Assembly (NCBI GenBank): GCA_910585605.1
Contig: CAJUFL010000039.1
Location: forward strand, 1-36,823
DNA length: 36,823 nt
Direction of reading: 5' to 3'
Source: an uncultured Lachnospiraceae bacterium
GTDB lineage: Bacteria; Bacillota; Clostridia; Lachnospirales; Lachnospiraceae
Below, piece after piece: positions 24,881 through 33,804 of this stretch; position 1 is the stretch's first letter; every line of letters starts with the position of its first letter. Both the position numbers and the translations under genes were made by a program. Below the pieces are notes generated by a model, which was not told the origin of the DNA, ran no database searches, and was given only the letters and a program-made list of their open reading frames with translations.

Positions 24881-25798
24881 ATGCCGGAGGAACAAATGCC
24901 AGAAGAGGAATTGAAAATTTCCTACAAAAAACCGAAAATGAGTAAAAAAGACAGGAAAAATGCAGTGATTTACCTGTCACCCAGCCTGTTTGGCGTATTA
25001 TTGTTTTTTGTAATTCCTTTTTTTGTCGTGATTTATTATGCGTTGGTAGATAATCCAATCAATCACGAATTTGTATGGTTTGACAATTTTATAAGTATTT
25101 TACAAAACTCTTCTTTCCAGCAGGCGGCAAAGAATACAGCGACTTTTTCAGTTGTTGCCGTGCCGCTTGCTGTTGTGTTGTCATTGGGAATGGCAATGCT
25201 TCTGGAGCAGAATATTCCGATGAGAAGTCAGTTCCGGACATTTTTTTTAAGCCCGATGATGGTGCCGGTAGCATCTATTGTGTTAATCTGGCAGGTTTTG
25301 TTTGATTATCATGGTGCGATTAATGAATTTGTCATGAATCTGGGAGCATCCCCTATCGACTGGTTCAAATCTTCTTACAGTCAGATTGTGATAGTCATTT
25401 TGTTTTTGTGGAAGAATCTTGGATACAATATGATTTTGTTTATGGCAGCATTAAATGCAATTCCAAGAGATGTATTAGAGGTTGCGACGCTGGAAAGTGC
25501 TACGGAGTTTCAGAAATTCTGGTATATTAAGCTAAGGTATCTCTCTTCCACGATTTTATTTGTAGCGATTCTTTCATTGATCAATTCTTTTAAGGTGTTC
25601 AGGGAGGTTTATCTGCTGACAGGGGATTATCCATATGATACCTTATATATGCTACAGCATTTTATGAATAATACATTCCGCTCGCTGGATTATCAGAAGC
25701 TGTCAGCGGCGGCTATTATAATGGCACTTGTTATGTGTATCGTGATTGGTCTTTTATTTATTGTAGAAGACAAATTCGGAAAGGATGTGGAAGGATGA
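24881..25798 (+). CDS. Sugar ABC transporter permease (MalF/UgpA type)
   Basis: 305 residues with six predicted membrane helices (first at about 30-50). The inner-membrane coupling motif lies around EVATLESATEFQKFWYIKLRY, the EAA loop of CUT1-family permeases. The first 25 residues are a charged cytoplasmic tail. It overlaps the next permease by four bases (ATGA), as expected for subunits of a heterodimeric channel. No ATPase gene is near, so a shared MsmX-like ATPase is presumed. Confidence 0.9.
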   Translation: MPEEQMPEEELKISYKKPKMSKKDRKNAVIYLSPSLFGVLLFFVIPFFVVIYYALVDNPINHEFVWFDNFISILQNSSFQQAAKNTATFSVVAVPLAVVLSLGMAMLLEQNIPMRSQFRTFFLSPMMVPVASIVLIWQVLFDYHGAINEFVMNLGASPIDWFKSSYSQIVIVILFLWKNLGYNMILFMAALNAIPRDVLEVATLESATEFQKFWYIKLRYLSSTILFVAILSLINSFKVFREVYLLTGDYPYDTLYMLQHFMNNTFRSLDYQKLSAAAIIMALVMCIVIGLLFIVEDKFGKDVEG

Positions 25799-26706
25799 AA
25801 AAACCGAAAAGGCGCAGGCATATTTTCAAAAAAATACTGCTGACAGCAGTCGCTTTCCTTTTTGCCATTTCCTTTTTACTGCCAACGATTTTAACCATAG
25901 CAAATTCTTTTATGTCTTCTGCGGAAATCAACACGAATTACGGTGTAATCTTTAACCAGTATAAGGAAACCCAGTATGGGGAGCGGAATACGGATTATGT
26001 TGCGGAAAAAGTGAATTTAAAATTTATTCCGGATATGGTGGATTTATCGCAGTATTCCACGGTTTTGTTAAAGAGTCCGGAGTATCTTTTAAAGTTTTGG
26101 AATTCCGTGATTCTGACGGTGCCTATTGTGATTTTCCAGATTATTATTGCATTAGGAGCTGCGTATAGTTTTACCAGATTCCGGGGACGGCTTAAGGAGA
26201 TCATATTTTTTCTTTATGTGGCATTGATGCTGATGCCGTTTCAGGTTACGCTGGTGCCAAATTATCTGGTAGCAGACTGGCTGCATATTCTGGATACCAG
26301 ATGGTCCATTATGCTGCCGGGATTTTTTGCACCGTTTAGTGTGTATCTGTTGACCAAGTTTATGCGGAGAATACCGAATTCATTGATTGAGGCTGCTAAG
26401 CTGGACGGAGCAAATGAGTGGCAGATTTTTAGCAGAATCTGCGTACCTCTTTGTAAAGGCTCTATTGCCTCTGTAGCAATTTTGGTTTTTATAGATTATT
26501 GGAATATGGTGGAGCAGCCGTTGATTATGCTGTCAGATGCAGACAAACACCCGCTATCGGTATTTTTATCACAGATTAATACCGGGGAAGTGGGGCTGGC
26601 TTTTGCAGTGGCGACAATATATATGGTGCCGACGATATTAATCTTCCTTTATGGGGAAGAATATCTGGTAGACGGAATCTCGTATTCGGGAAGTGTGAAA
26701 GGGTAA
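25795..26706 (+). CDS. Sugar ABC transporter permease (MalG/UgpE type)
   Basis: 303 residues from ATG 25795, inside the stop of the first permease, with GGAAGG just upstream; an ATG at 25735 in frame lies within the other gene. Six membrane helices and an EAA loop (IEAAKLDGANEWQIFSRICV) are visible. A periplasm-side insert at about 40-100 (NTNYGVIFNQYKE... to the second helix) is longer than in most MalG-type permeases. Pairs with the preceding permease. Confidence 0.9.
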   Translation: MKKPKRRRHIFKKILLTAVAFLFAISFLLPTILTIANSFMSSAEINTNYGVIFNQYKETQYGERNTDYVAEKVNLKFIPDMVDLSQYSTVLLKSPEYLLKFWNSVILTVPIVIFQIIIALGAAYSFTRFRGRLKEIIFFLYVALMLMPFQVTLVPNYLVADWLHILDTRWSIMLPGFFAPFSVYLLTKFMRRIPNSLIEAAKLDGANEWQIFSRICVPLCKGSIASVAILVFIDYWNMVEQPLIMLSDADKHPLSVFLSQINTGEVGLAFAVATIYMVPTILIFLYGEEYLVDGISYSGSVKG

Positions 26707-26720
26707 TCAGGAGGAAGAAG

Positions 26721-28415
26721 ATGGAAAAAAAGACAAGCCGTAAACAAATTATTAAAAAAGCCGCAATCGTTTTTTTGACTGCGATGCTGGTTTTAACATT
26801 TTTTTCAAACACCATTATGAATTATTCTCTGCCGGAGGTGGCAACAGAACCGGTAAGCTCGGGAACGGTATCCAATAAGGTAAGAGTACAGGGAACAGTG
26901 GAAACAAACTCGGATTATGAGGTTACCGTCAGTGGTCCAAGGATAATCAAAGAAGTTAAGGTTGAAGTGGGAGATACTGTAAAAAAAGATCAGGTATTGT
27001 TTACCTTTGATGAAGGCGAGAATACGGAATTGACCGAGGCAGAGGATACTCTGGATCAGATGGAACTGGATTATGCAAAATCACTGTTGAAATCCATGCC
27101 AGATTACACCAGTGATAATATGGATATTAAAACGGCAAAAGATGATTTGGATGCAGCGATTAAGGCTCAGGAAAAGGCGGCTACCAATTCTAAGAATCTA
27201 AAAAAAGCAAAAAAGGAAGCAGAGACAGCAAAAAAGAATGTGGCAGCACAGCAAAAAAAGGTTGATGCCATACAAGCAAAAATAGACGCTTATGGCGAAA
27301 TCGGGGATTATGAGACGGCACAGGCACAGGTGGCGGCATCTACGAAAGAGCTGGAATCTCTGAAAACACAATTGGCTGATTTAAAAGAAGATTTAAAAGA
27401 TGCCCAGACAAATGGAGAAGATACAAAGGAGATTACCCGAGGGATACGTGATAAAGAGCTGGAGATTACGAACAAAGAGCAGGAACTGCAAAATGAGAAG
27501 AAGATAGCAGAAACACTAAAGACAACCAGTGGTACGTATAATCAGTTGAAGAGTGATCTGGCAAAGGAAAGTAAGACATTGGCCGGCTTGCAGGAGACGC
27601 TGACAGAAAAAAATGCAAAGGTAGAGGAATTAAGCGGGGTGCCTTCTTTAGAAGAGGCGAAAGCTGCCGTAAAAGAAAAAAGAAAGGCATTAGACCAGAT
27701 GCTGCTTGCCCTGACCGATAAAAAGAAGCAGGATTCCTTAGCACAGCAGGCTGAGGATATGGATACAAAGGCGGCAAGGGATAAGATTGAAAAGCAGAAA
27801 CAGTTGGTTGAAAAATTAAAAAATAGTAATGACCTAAAGGAAGTAAAATCAAAAGAAGAGGGCATTGTGGCACAGATTGACTTTAAGGAAGGGGACAGCG
27901 TAACAGCAGATGTACCTCTTGCAAAGATTCAGCTTGCCGAAAGCGGTTATATTGTAAAGGGAACCATAACAAAAGCCCAGAGTAAGTTGATCAGGGTGGG
28001 AAATGAGGCATCTGTTGAAAATGTATGGGATGACGATATACAGGCATCCGTTAAGAGTATTAAGGCGGATACCGAAAATCCGAATCAGAATATGATTGTT
28101 ACTTTTGAGGTGAAAGGTAATATAGATGTAGGCCAGAATCTGGCACTTTCCGTGGGAGAAAAAAGTAACCGGTATGATGCGGTTGTACCCAACAATGCGG
28201 TCAGAGAGGACAGCAAAGGTAAATTTGTACTGGTTGTTACAGTGAAAGGTACGCCTCTCGGAAACCGCTATAAGGTAAAACGTGCAGATATAGAGGTGAT
28301 GGCATCGGACGACAACTCTTCGGGAGTGACAGGCGGTGTATATGAATATGATAATGTGGTAACAAATTCTTCTAAACCGTTAGAGGAAGGAATGCAGGTG
28401 CGCCTGGTAGAGTAG
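26721..28415 (+). CDS. HlyD/RND-adaptor-like protein with long coiled coil
   Basis: 564 residues. A membrane anchor at about 13-33 is followed by the first half of a lipoyl-like domain (VSGPRIIKEVKVEVGDTVKKD, 70-97). A very long Lys/Glu/Ala coiled-coil hairpin spans about 100-375. The second lipoyl half is EEGIVAQIDFKEGDSV (380-400), then a beta-barrel and a membrane-proximal domain. This is the plan of periplasmic adaptor proteins of export pumps. In a single-membrane organism it would reach into the cell wall. It lies 14 bases after the second permease behind CAGGAGGAAG, so it is part of the transporter operon. Confidence 0.85.
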   Translation: MEKKTSRKQIIKKAAIVFLTAMLVLTFFSNTIMNYSLPEVATEPVSSGTVSNKVRVQGTVETNSDYEVTVSGPRIIKEVKVEVGDTVKKDQVLFTFDEGENTELTEAEDTLDQMELDYAKSLLKSMPDYTSDNMDIKTAKDDLDAAIKAQEKAATNSKNLKKAKKEAETAKKNVAAQQKKVDAIQAKIDAYGEIGDYETAQAQVAASTKELESLKTQLADLKEDLKDAQTNGEDTKEITRGIRDKELEITNKEQELQNEKKIAETLKTTSGTYNQLKSDLAKESKTLAGLQETLTEKNAKVEELSGVPSLEEAKAAVKEKRKALDQMLLALTDKKKQDSLAQQAEDMDTKAARDKIEKQKQLVEKLKNSNDLKEVKSKEEGIVAQIDFKEGDSVTADVPLAKIQLAESGYIVKGTITKAQSKLIRVGNEASVENVWDDDIQASVKSIKADTENPNQNMIVTFEVKGNIDVGQNLALSVGEKSNRYDAVVPNNAVREDSKGKFVLVVTVKGTPLGNRYKVKRADIEVMASDDNSSGVTGGVYEYDNVVTNSSKPLEEGMQVRLVE

Positions 28416-28428
28416 ATAGGAGAATGAT

Positions 28429-29781
28429 ATGAGGATTAGTAAAATAAATCTGAATCGAAAACAGGTTCTTCTCCTACTGATAAATGCACTGTTATTGATC
28501 GCATTTATCATAGTATCTGTCTTTTCCCGCAATGCCGTGAAGGGTTTATATTCCCAGCAGTGTGCCAGCCGATGGGAGAATAAAGATGTTTCTTATGCAC
28601 AGGTGAGTGCGTTCATTTCTCCGGAGCGGAAAATGCAGAAAGAAGAATTGTTATCGGTTCGGAGTTCCCTGATGGAAACCCTTTCCAAAGATTCCTATAA
28701 TGAAGCAGCAGGAAACGCAAGGGTTTGGATTGACGCATATAGCGGGGAATGCAAGGCTGATATCAGAAAAGATTACAATACTTTAAATGTCACGGCAGTA
28801 GGGGTTGGCGGAGACTTTTTCAAGTTTCATCCGATTCCGCTGCTTTCCGGGGGTTATATTTCAGATGAGGATTTGAACCATGACCGGATCGTAGTGGACG
28901 AAAATTTTGCGTGGGCAATGTTTGGTTCCAATGATATTATTGGAATGCAGGTATGGATGGGTAATACCATTTATGTGATTGCGGGCGTGGCTGCGGTGGA
29001 CGAGGATGATTTATATAAAACGGCTTATGGAAGCACTAACCGGATTTATATGTCTTATGATCAGCTAAAGAGCCAGCAGGAGAATCTGAATATTACCTGT
29101 TATGAGGCCGTACTTCCGAATCCGATTTCCAATTATGGATATTACGCATTAAAAAAAGCTTTTGGAATGGAGGAAGAGGAGGAACAGCTGGGGAAGGATG
29201 AAAATCCGTTAAATTTTGATAATGTCGAAGTAATGGAAAATACAAAGCGTTATGAGACAATGCCGCTGATCATGAGTTTGAAAACCTTAAAGTTTAGAAG
29301 TATGCGGACGAATAGTATCGGTTATCCCTATTGGGAAAATATTGCAAGGGCAGCAGAAGAAAAACAGGTGGTTTTACTGGTCATCCGTGTGATATTACTG
29401 ATTTTCCCTTGTATTTGCCTGGTTTTATGGATATATGGTCTGTGGAGTCATAAAACATGGACTGCAAAGAGTATTTTTCTGGGAATCGTTGATAGGGTTC
29501 GGGTAAAGCAGGAAGAAAAGCGAGAGGCAAAGCGGCAGGAAGAAGAACGTTTAAAGGAGCAGCCAGAGGAAGAACCAGATCTGGATGATGGAGATTTTGC
29601 AGGAGTGAACACGCAAGAGGAAGAATCTTATGCAGAATCAGAAGATTATGAAGAGCCGGAAGAAAATATATATGAAAAGGACGAGGAAGAAAATACGGAT
29701 GATGGGGATTTGGAAGAGGAAATTCCATCAGATGAGTCGGAGCTTCGTACAGTAACGGGAGAGGATATGTTTTCCCTGTAA
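28429..29781 (+). CDS. MacB periplasmic-core-like membrane protein
   Basis: 450 residues. Anchor helix at about 12-33, then an extracellular domain with MacB_PCD features (GVGGDFFKFHPIPLLSGG, DRIVVDENFAWAMFGSNDIIG, IAGV). A single helix follows at about 322-343. The last 100 residues are cytoplasmic: Lys/Arg/Glu helix, then a highly acidic tail. The FtsX permease helices that follow the PCD in MacB are missing, as is any ATPase. It probably forms a complex with the adaptor encoded just before. An operon of sugar importer plus adaptor plus orphan PCD is unusual. A terminator follows. Confidence 0.65.
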   Translation: MRISKINLNRKQVLLLLINALLLIAFIIVSVFSRNAVKGLYSQQCASRWENKDVSYAQVSAFISPERKMQKEELLSVRSSLMETLSKDSYNEAAGNARVWIDAYSGECKADIRKDYNTLNVTAVGVGGDFFKFHPIPLLSGGYISDEDLNHDRIVVDENFAWAMFGSNDIIGMQVWMGNTIYVIAGVAAVDEDDLYKTAYGSTNRIYMSYDQLKSQQENLNITCYEAVLPNPISNYGYYALKKAFGMEEEEEQLGKDENPLNFDNVEVMENTKRYETMPLIMSLKTLKFRSMRTNSIGYPYWENIARAAEEKQVVLLVIRVILLIFPCICLVLWIYGLWSHKTWTAKSIFLGIVDRVRVKQEEKREAKRQEEERLKEQPEEEPDLDDGDFAGVNTQEEESYAESEDYEEPEENIYEKDEEENTDDGDLEEEIPSDESELRTVTGEDMFSL

Positions 29782-29791
29782 AGAAAAGGAT

Positions 29792-29860
29792 AAAAGCCGT
29801 CAGTGTGCTGTGAATGACAAAGGATGTGGTAAGTCAGGAAGGCAGAATGACGGCTTTTTT
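29792..29860 (+). terminator. Terminator of the glucoside operon
   Basis: AAAAGCCGTCA (29792-29802) pairs with TGACGGCTTTT (29848-29858), 11 perfect pairs with a 45-base structured loop, ending in six T. Confidence 0.8.
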
Positions 29861-29876
29861 AAAATTTAAAATATGA

Positions 29877-29905
29877 TTGACGAATCCAAGCAGGAATAAT
29901 ATAAT
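29877..29905 (+). promoter_or_regulatory. SigA promoter of the small secreted peptide gene
   Basis: TTGACG, 17-base spacer, TATAAT. Near consensus, only 18 bases after the preceding terminator, so the next gene has its own strong promoter. Confidence 0.75.
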
Positions 29906-29940
29906 AAATAATATGTAGAAAATTGAGGGAGGCTGGCAAG

Positions 29941-30132
29941 ATGAAAAAGAGAACTGTACTCACGATTTTAGTGGCTGCTTTATTTTTAATTTCTTTTTCT
30001 TTTGTGATATTTACAGGAAAAGAAAAAGATCATGATACAGAAGCCGGAGCTTCACAGCAAACAGAGGTTGTGAATTTTTACGAAGGAGCCGGAGGGACAT
30101 TAAAAGAAACGTACTCATCTACACCGGATTGA
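29941..30132 (+). CDS. Small exported or anchored peptide, unknown
   Basis: 63 residues from ATG 29941, with GAGGGAGG upstream. Residues 1-25 are a signal sequence or anchor (MKKRTVLTILVAALFLISFS). The exported 38 residues are acidic and polar with no cysteine and end in SSTPD. No lipobox, no Gly-Gly leader, no processing genes nearby. A near-consensus promoter argues that it is real. Function not recognised; possibilities include a signalling peptide or a small membrane regulator. Confidence 0.6.
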   Translation: MKKRTVLTILVAALFLISFSFVIFTGKEKDHDTEAGASQQTEVVNFYEGAGGTLKETYSSTPD

Positions 30133-30172
30133 TTCATATAACCATATAAAATATTTGTGTTTAAGGGTATCT

Positions 30173-31204
30173 TTATGGAGCAAACATAGCAAGCTGCATC
30201 ACAAACCTGATAGGCAGTGCAGGATATTTCATTTGATTAAAGTCCCCAACAAAAAATAACTCTTTGCTAGGATAATAAAATGCAAATGAGCCTGTCGATC
30301 CGCTATGGCCTATCAAATCACCCTGCCCCAAAAAGGAAGTGGAAAATCCGCCCATTTTTATTCTCATATAGCCGCTTCCATAATAGATAGGAAACATAGA
30401 TAGCTGCAATTTTCTGTACGGTTTTGAATTGAGAATTTTTTTGTCAAAAAGTTCTCCATGAAAAAATGCCTGTATAAATATCATTAAATCTCTTGTAGAG
30501 GTAATACAACCGCCGCTTGCTTTACTGCACATTATAAATTGCGGTCTATATAACTGTTTATCACCATAGTAAACTATAGGTATATATTCTTTTTCCGAAA
30601 CAGGCAGATAAGTTTTAGCCATATTTATTTTTGAAAATATGTATTTTTCAAATACCTTTTCTAAGGGGCATTTTGTGACTTTTTCAATAATATCGCCTAA
30701 TATATTATAGTTAATATCTGCATAGTGGGCATTGTTTTTGCAATCAGGTGGGAAATGCGCTTCTCTTTCTTTCGTTAAAGCAATATTTTTGTCAAAGGTA
30801 ATAAAGGTATCTGAAATGATAGCTTGTTTTTTGATGCTGTTTTTTCCCTCCTCATATATATCTGCCAATCCGCTTGTTTGGTAGAGTAAATCTGATATTT
30901 TCAAATCATAAGAATAATCTTTGCCTTTGTAAAAATGCAAACCATTTAGAAAAGCAGGTTCATAAAAATTTAGCAGATTATCATTCAGTGTTATATAACC
31001 TTGCTGAACGAGAATAAAAATACATGCAGCAGTAAACATTTTTGTTATGCTTGCCGCTATGATTGGACTATCTATATCTTTTCCCCCATAAGCCTTTGAG
31101 AATATAGTTTCCCCAGTTCCTTTTTTGATTAGGACTACGCTTTCATATATATTTTTTTCTTGAATATATTTATCGAATAAATCATCATAACTTTTTGTTT
31201 TCAT
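30173..31204 (-). CDS. Beta-lactamase-family serine hydrolase
   Basis: 343 residues, no signal peptide, so cytoplasmic or non-classical. The penicillin-binding/class C fold is shown by SITK (Ser52, Lys55) and by IGHSGSTG near the end. The second motif, usually YxN, reads YADIN, so activity toward beta-lactams is doubtful; many such proteins are esterases or peptidases. It follows the TetR gene by 22 bases and is probably controlled by it. Codon use and AT content differ from region 4, in keeping with gene transfer. Confidence 0.8.
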   Translation of the reverse strand: MKTKSYDDLFDKYIQEKNIYESVVLIKKGTGETIFSKAYGGKDIDSPIIAASITKMFTAACIFILVQQGYITLNDNLLNFYEPAFLNGLHFYKGKDYSYDLKISDLLYQTSGLADIYEEGKNSIKKQAIISDTFITFDKNIALTKEREAHFPPDCKNNAHYADINYNILGDIIEKVTKCPLEKVFEKYIFSKINMAKTYLPVSEKEYIPIVYYGDKQLYRPQFIMCSKASGGCITSTRDLMIFIQAFFHGELFDKKILNSKPYRKLQLSMFPIYYGSGYMRIKMGGFSTSFLGQGDLIGHSGSTGSFAFYYPSKELFFVGDFNQMKYPALPIRFVMQLAMFAP

Positions 31205-31226
31205 AATATCACCATGTTATCTATTT

Positions 31227-31796
31227 TCATTCACCTTTCCATACTATCATATCCATAAGCCAATCTGTCTTTGGTAATGGTGTGTTGGGGATTCTGACTT
31301 TTTCCTGTGCAATTCCTTGTATAGAACCCAAAATAGCGACACATAATGCATGGGAATTCCCTGCCCGAAATTCGCCCCGCCGCTGTCCTTCTAAAATGAT
31401 AGGAATCCACTGCCTGCAAATATCTATAGATTTCAAAAACAACTCTATTTCTTTATCATTAACTGCTGTATATTGCACATTATCCATAAACACAAACATC
31501 TTCCCAAATGAGGGATTGCTTTCTAGCTGTTCAAATATATTCTTCATGGTTTGAAAAAGGTATTCGCGAGGTGCTTTCATTGCTATTTCTGTATCTATTT
31601 TCATTTCTTCAACACCAATCTTTATCAGTTCAAGATAAATACTTTCTTTATTGCTAAAATAGTGAAATAACAAGCCAGAACTGACACCAGCTCTTCTTGC
31701 AATTTCGCGTGTACTTGTACCGTAGTAACCCTTTTCTATAAAAACATCTAGTGCAACCTGTAAAAGTTGTTTTTTTCTTTTATCTCCTTTATCCAT
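31227..31796 (-). CDS. TetR/AcrR-family regulator
   Basis: 189 residues. The N-terminal helix-turn-helix (residues about 8-55) reads LLQVALDVFIEKGYYGTS and later FHYFSNKESIYLELI, the standard TetR form. The rest is the helical ligand-binding domain. It is transcribed ahead of the beta-lactamase-like gene and has a palindrome over its own -10, so it most likely represses this pair and releases on binding an unknown ligand. Confidence 0.9.
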   Translation of the reverse strand: MDKGDKRKKQLLQVALDVFIEKGYYGTSTREIARRAGVSSGLLFHYFSNKESIYLELIKIGVEEMKIDTEIAMKAPREYLFQTMKNIFEQLESNPSFGKMFVFMDNVQYTAVNDKEIELFLKSIDICRQWIPIILEGQRRGEFRAGNSHALCVAILGSIQGIAQEKVRIPNTPLPKTDWLMDMIVWKGE

Positions 31797-31812
31797 AGAT
31801 AACCCCCTGCAT

Positions 31813-31836
31813 AAAACTAAGCATATGCTTAATTTT
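31813..31836. promoter_or_regulatory. Probable TetR operator
   Basis: Core TAAGCATATGCTTA (31818-31831) is a perfect palindrome; the flanking AAAA/TTTT extend it to 24 bases with one mismatched pair. It overlaps the -10 and start region of the minus-strand promoter. Confidence 0.7.
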
Positions 31837-31860
31837 ATGTTGTCATCTAAATATTGTCAA
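31832..31860 (-). promoter_or_regulatory. Promoter of the TetR/beta-lactamase-like operon
   Basis: On the minus strand: TTGACA (31855-31860), 17-base spacer, TAAAAT (31832-31837). The -10 lies on the edge of the operator palindrome. Confidence 0.7.
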
Positions 31861-32280
31861 GAATTTTTATAGAAATTTTCGTTTATTTTCACTTTTTTGA
31901 AAAACGGTACGGCGGTAATAAAAATTGTCTTAATCAAGCAGAGTATGAAGCGGAACAGCGGGAACTGGAAGAAAATGAATTTATCAGAAAGCATAGTCCA
32001 TACACCGGAAAAAGTGGAGGCGAAATGGGTGCAGAAAGTGGATATTCTTTTTTTACCTTTGCCTCATAAATGCAAATCGGGAATTTCCATTCCTGAAAAC
32101 TCCCTTAAAACAAGTATTCCTTTCTGTTCTACTATGCTCCAATTCCCGCTTTTTCCGCAAAGCATCCCCTTTTTGCCATAAGTTCTTCCTATTTTTATAA
32201 TATATTCGCTTTTACGAAGATATTCAAGTATCAGAATATATTTTATTCTATTGTTAAAGATACTATTGAAGGGGGCGTAA
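31861..32280. other. Stretch without a clear intact gene; possible decayed ORF
   Basis: On the plus strand two overlapping reading fragments look faintly coding: one with LNQAEYEAEQRELEENEF (about 31930-31984) and, in a different frame, one with HTPEKVEAKWVQKVDILF (about 32000-32050). The charge pattern recalls the C-terminal parts of transposon recombinases, but I cannot prove homology. No ribosome site or promoter was found for either. Confidence 0.3.
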
Positions 32281-32283
32281 AAT

Positions 32284-32502
32284 GTGATTGACTATTTTCC
32301 GTTTTGGGAGACTTTGGAAAAATCAACTGAAAACTGGTACACTTTGACGAACAAACATCATTTATCGCATAGCACACTCCACCGTTTGAAACACAACAAA
32401 GATGTATCAACTAAAACGCTGAATGATTTATGCAGAATTTTAGACTGTGACATAAAAGATATTGTCCGATATATTCCTTCTGACATAGACCAAAAGTTAT
32501 AA
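32284..32502 (+). CDS. Small XRE-type helix-turn-helix protein
   Basis: 72 residues, starting at GTG 32284 with AAGGGGGCG eight bases ahead. The helix-turn-helix is visible in SHSTLHRLKHNKDVSTKTL and in LCRILDCDIKDIVRYIP, the usual end of Cro/CI-type small regulators (HTH_26 type). No partner gene next to it. It may be the relic of a mobile element. Confidence 0.7.
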   Translation: MIDYFPFWETLEKSTENWYTLTNKHHLSHSTLHRLKHNKDVSTKTLNDLCRILDCDIKDIVRYIPSDIDQKL

Positions 32503-32937
32503 ACTGGCGATAGCATTTTTCAATGGCTGCTATCGTTTAAATTTATCTTTAACATCATTTCTCTTTTCTGTTCTCTTTGTTCTGTATTTATCCTTCTTGA
32601 CTTATGGTAATTACTGCATGAAAAAAGGCTATAACTGTCAATCGTTGAAAATGATTTTGTCATAGCCTATTAAGGATTGATTACGGGCATTTACAAAACG
32701 AAGCAACGCAGCATATTTACCTTCCTGCATTATAAAGAACATCTTGTGAGTAAGAACATACGTTACTTGTGTCCTGCCTTATAATATGTATATTAACAGC
32801 ATTCATTTAATATAAGACTGTTTTACCGAATATTAGGCAATACTGCTGGCTAAACTATCCATACAGAACCAAAAAAAAGTGGAAGTGCTGGAAAACATTT
32901 GTTAAAATAATATGTGTCCAACTGAAAGGAAATCAAT
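32503..32937. other. Gene-free stretch before the AraC gene
   Basis: No ORF with a start and ribosome site. A weak hairpin GGCTAT (32627-32632)/ATAGCC (32662-32667) with six A upstream would serve as a terminator only on the minus strand. A 36-codon open segment from 32674 (with FTFLHYKEHL) has no start signals. The promoter of the AraC gene should lie in the last 100 bases; I did not find a good match. Confidence 0.4.
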
Positions 32938-33801
32938 ATGGAATGGAATGAGAAGCTGCAAGCAATTATTGATTATGTTGAAAATCATTTACAACGAAAA
33001 GAAGAATCGATTGACAGTGAAGAAATCTCAAAAATTGCAGAATGTTCTTTTGGCTTTTTTCAAAAGGTATTTTCATACATGAATGGTATTAGCTTTGCTG
33101 AATATATCCGTTCGCGAAAATTAACGTTAGCCGGGTATGATTTGAAAAGCACTGATTTAAAGGTGATTGATATAAGCTACAAATATGGTTATGATTCTCC
33201 TACATCATTTACAAAAGCATTTCAACGTTTTCATGGAGTATCACCAAGAGAAGCACGAAATCAGAATGTTGTTTTAAAAGTCGTTCCCAAAATGCAGATA
33301 TCAGAACGCCATGAATATTCGTGGAAAATTGAACAAAAAGACGATTTTCGGTTAGTGGGAAAGAGTACCATTGTGTCTTGCGAAAATAATCTTCATTTTA
33401 GGAAAATCCCGGAATTTTGGAATGAATGTCAACGTAATGGTATTTTTGCAAAATTAATTTCGATAGATACTGCTTCCCCTAAAGGGATATTTGGTCTATT
33501 TGGCGCTTATGATGAACAATTAAATGAAATAGAATATTCTATTATGGCGATATCTGATCAGGAACCGCCACAAGGTTTTACTGAAATTAATATTCCAAGT
33601 GCTGCATGGGCAATTTTTGATTGTAGAGGTTCCGTTCCGCAAGCAATACAGAAAGGCTGGCAGTATCTTAACGAAGAATGGCTTGTCAAATATCCGTTTC
33701 GACATGCACAATGCCCGGAATTAGAATGGTATAGCAATGGAAATGTATATGACAGCAGCTATTTAAGCCAAATATGGATACCAATTATAGAGGAGGAATA
33801 A
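32938..33801 (+). CDS. AraC-family regulator with GyrI-like effector domain
   Basis: 287 residues. The AraC double helix-turn-helix is at the N-terminus (residues 8-105; EISKIAECSFGFFQKVF, then DISYKYGYDSPTSFTKAFQR and a HGVSPREAR end). Residues about 115-287 form a GyrI-like/bacterial effector-binding domain (FRLVGKS, IPSAAWAIFDCRG, PELEWYSNG). This order is typical of SoxS/Rob-like proteins that sense small hydrophobic molecules. The next gene starts three bases after its stop, so they form a pair. Confidence 0.9.
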   Translation: MEWNEKLQAIIDYVENHLQRKEESIDSEEISKIAECSFGFFQKVFSYMNGISFAEYIRSRKLTLAGYDLKSTDLKVIDISYKYGYDSPTSFTKAFQRFHGVSPREARNQNVVLKVVPKMQISERHEYSWKIEQKDDFRLVGKSTIVSCENNLHFRKIPEFWNECQRNGIFAKLISIDTASPKGIFGLFGAYDEQLNEIEYSIMAISDQEPPQGFTEINIPSAAWAIFDCRGSVPQAIQKGWQYLNEEWLVKYPFRHAQCPELEWYSNGNVYDSSYLSQIWIPIIEEE

Positions 33802-33804
33802 AAA

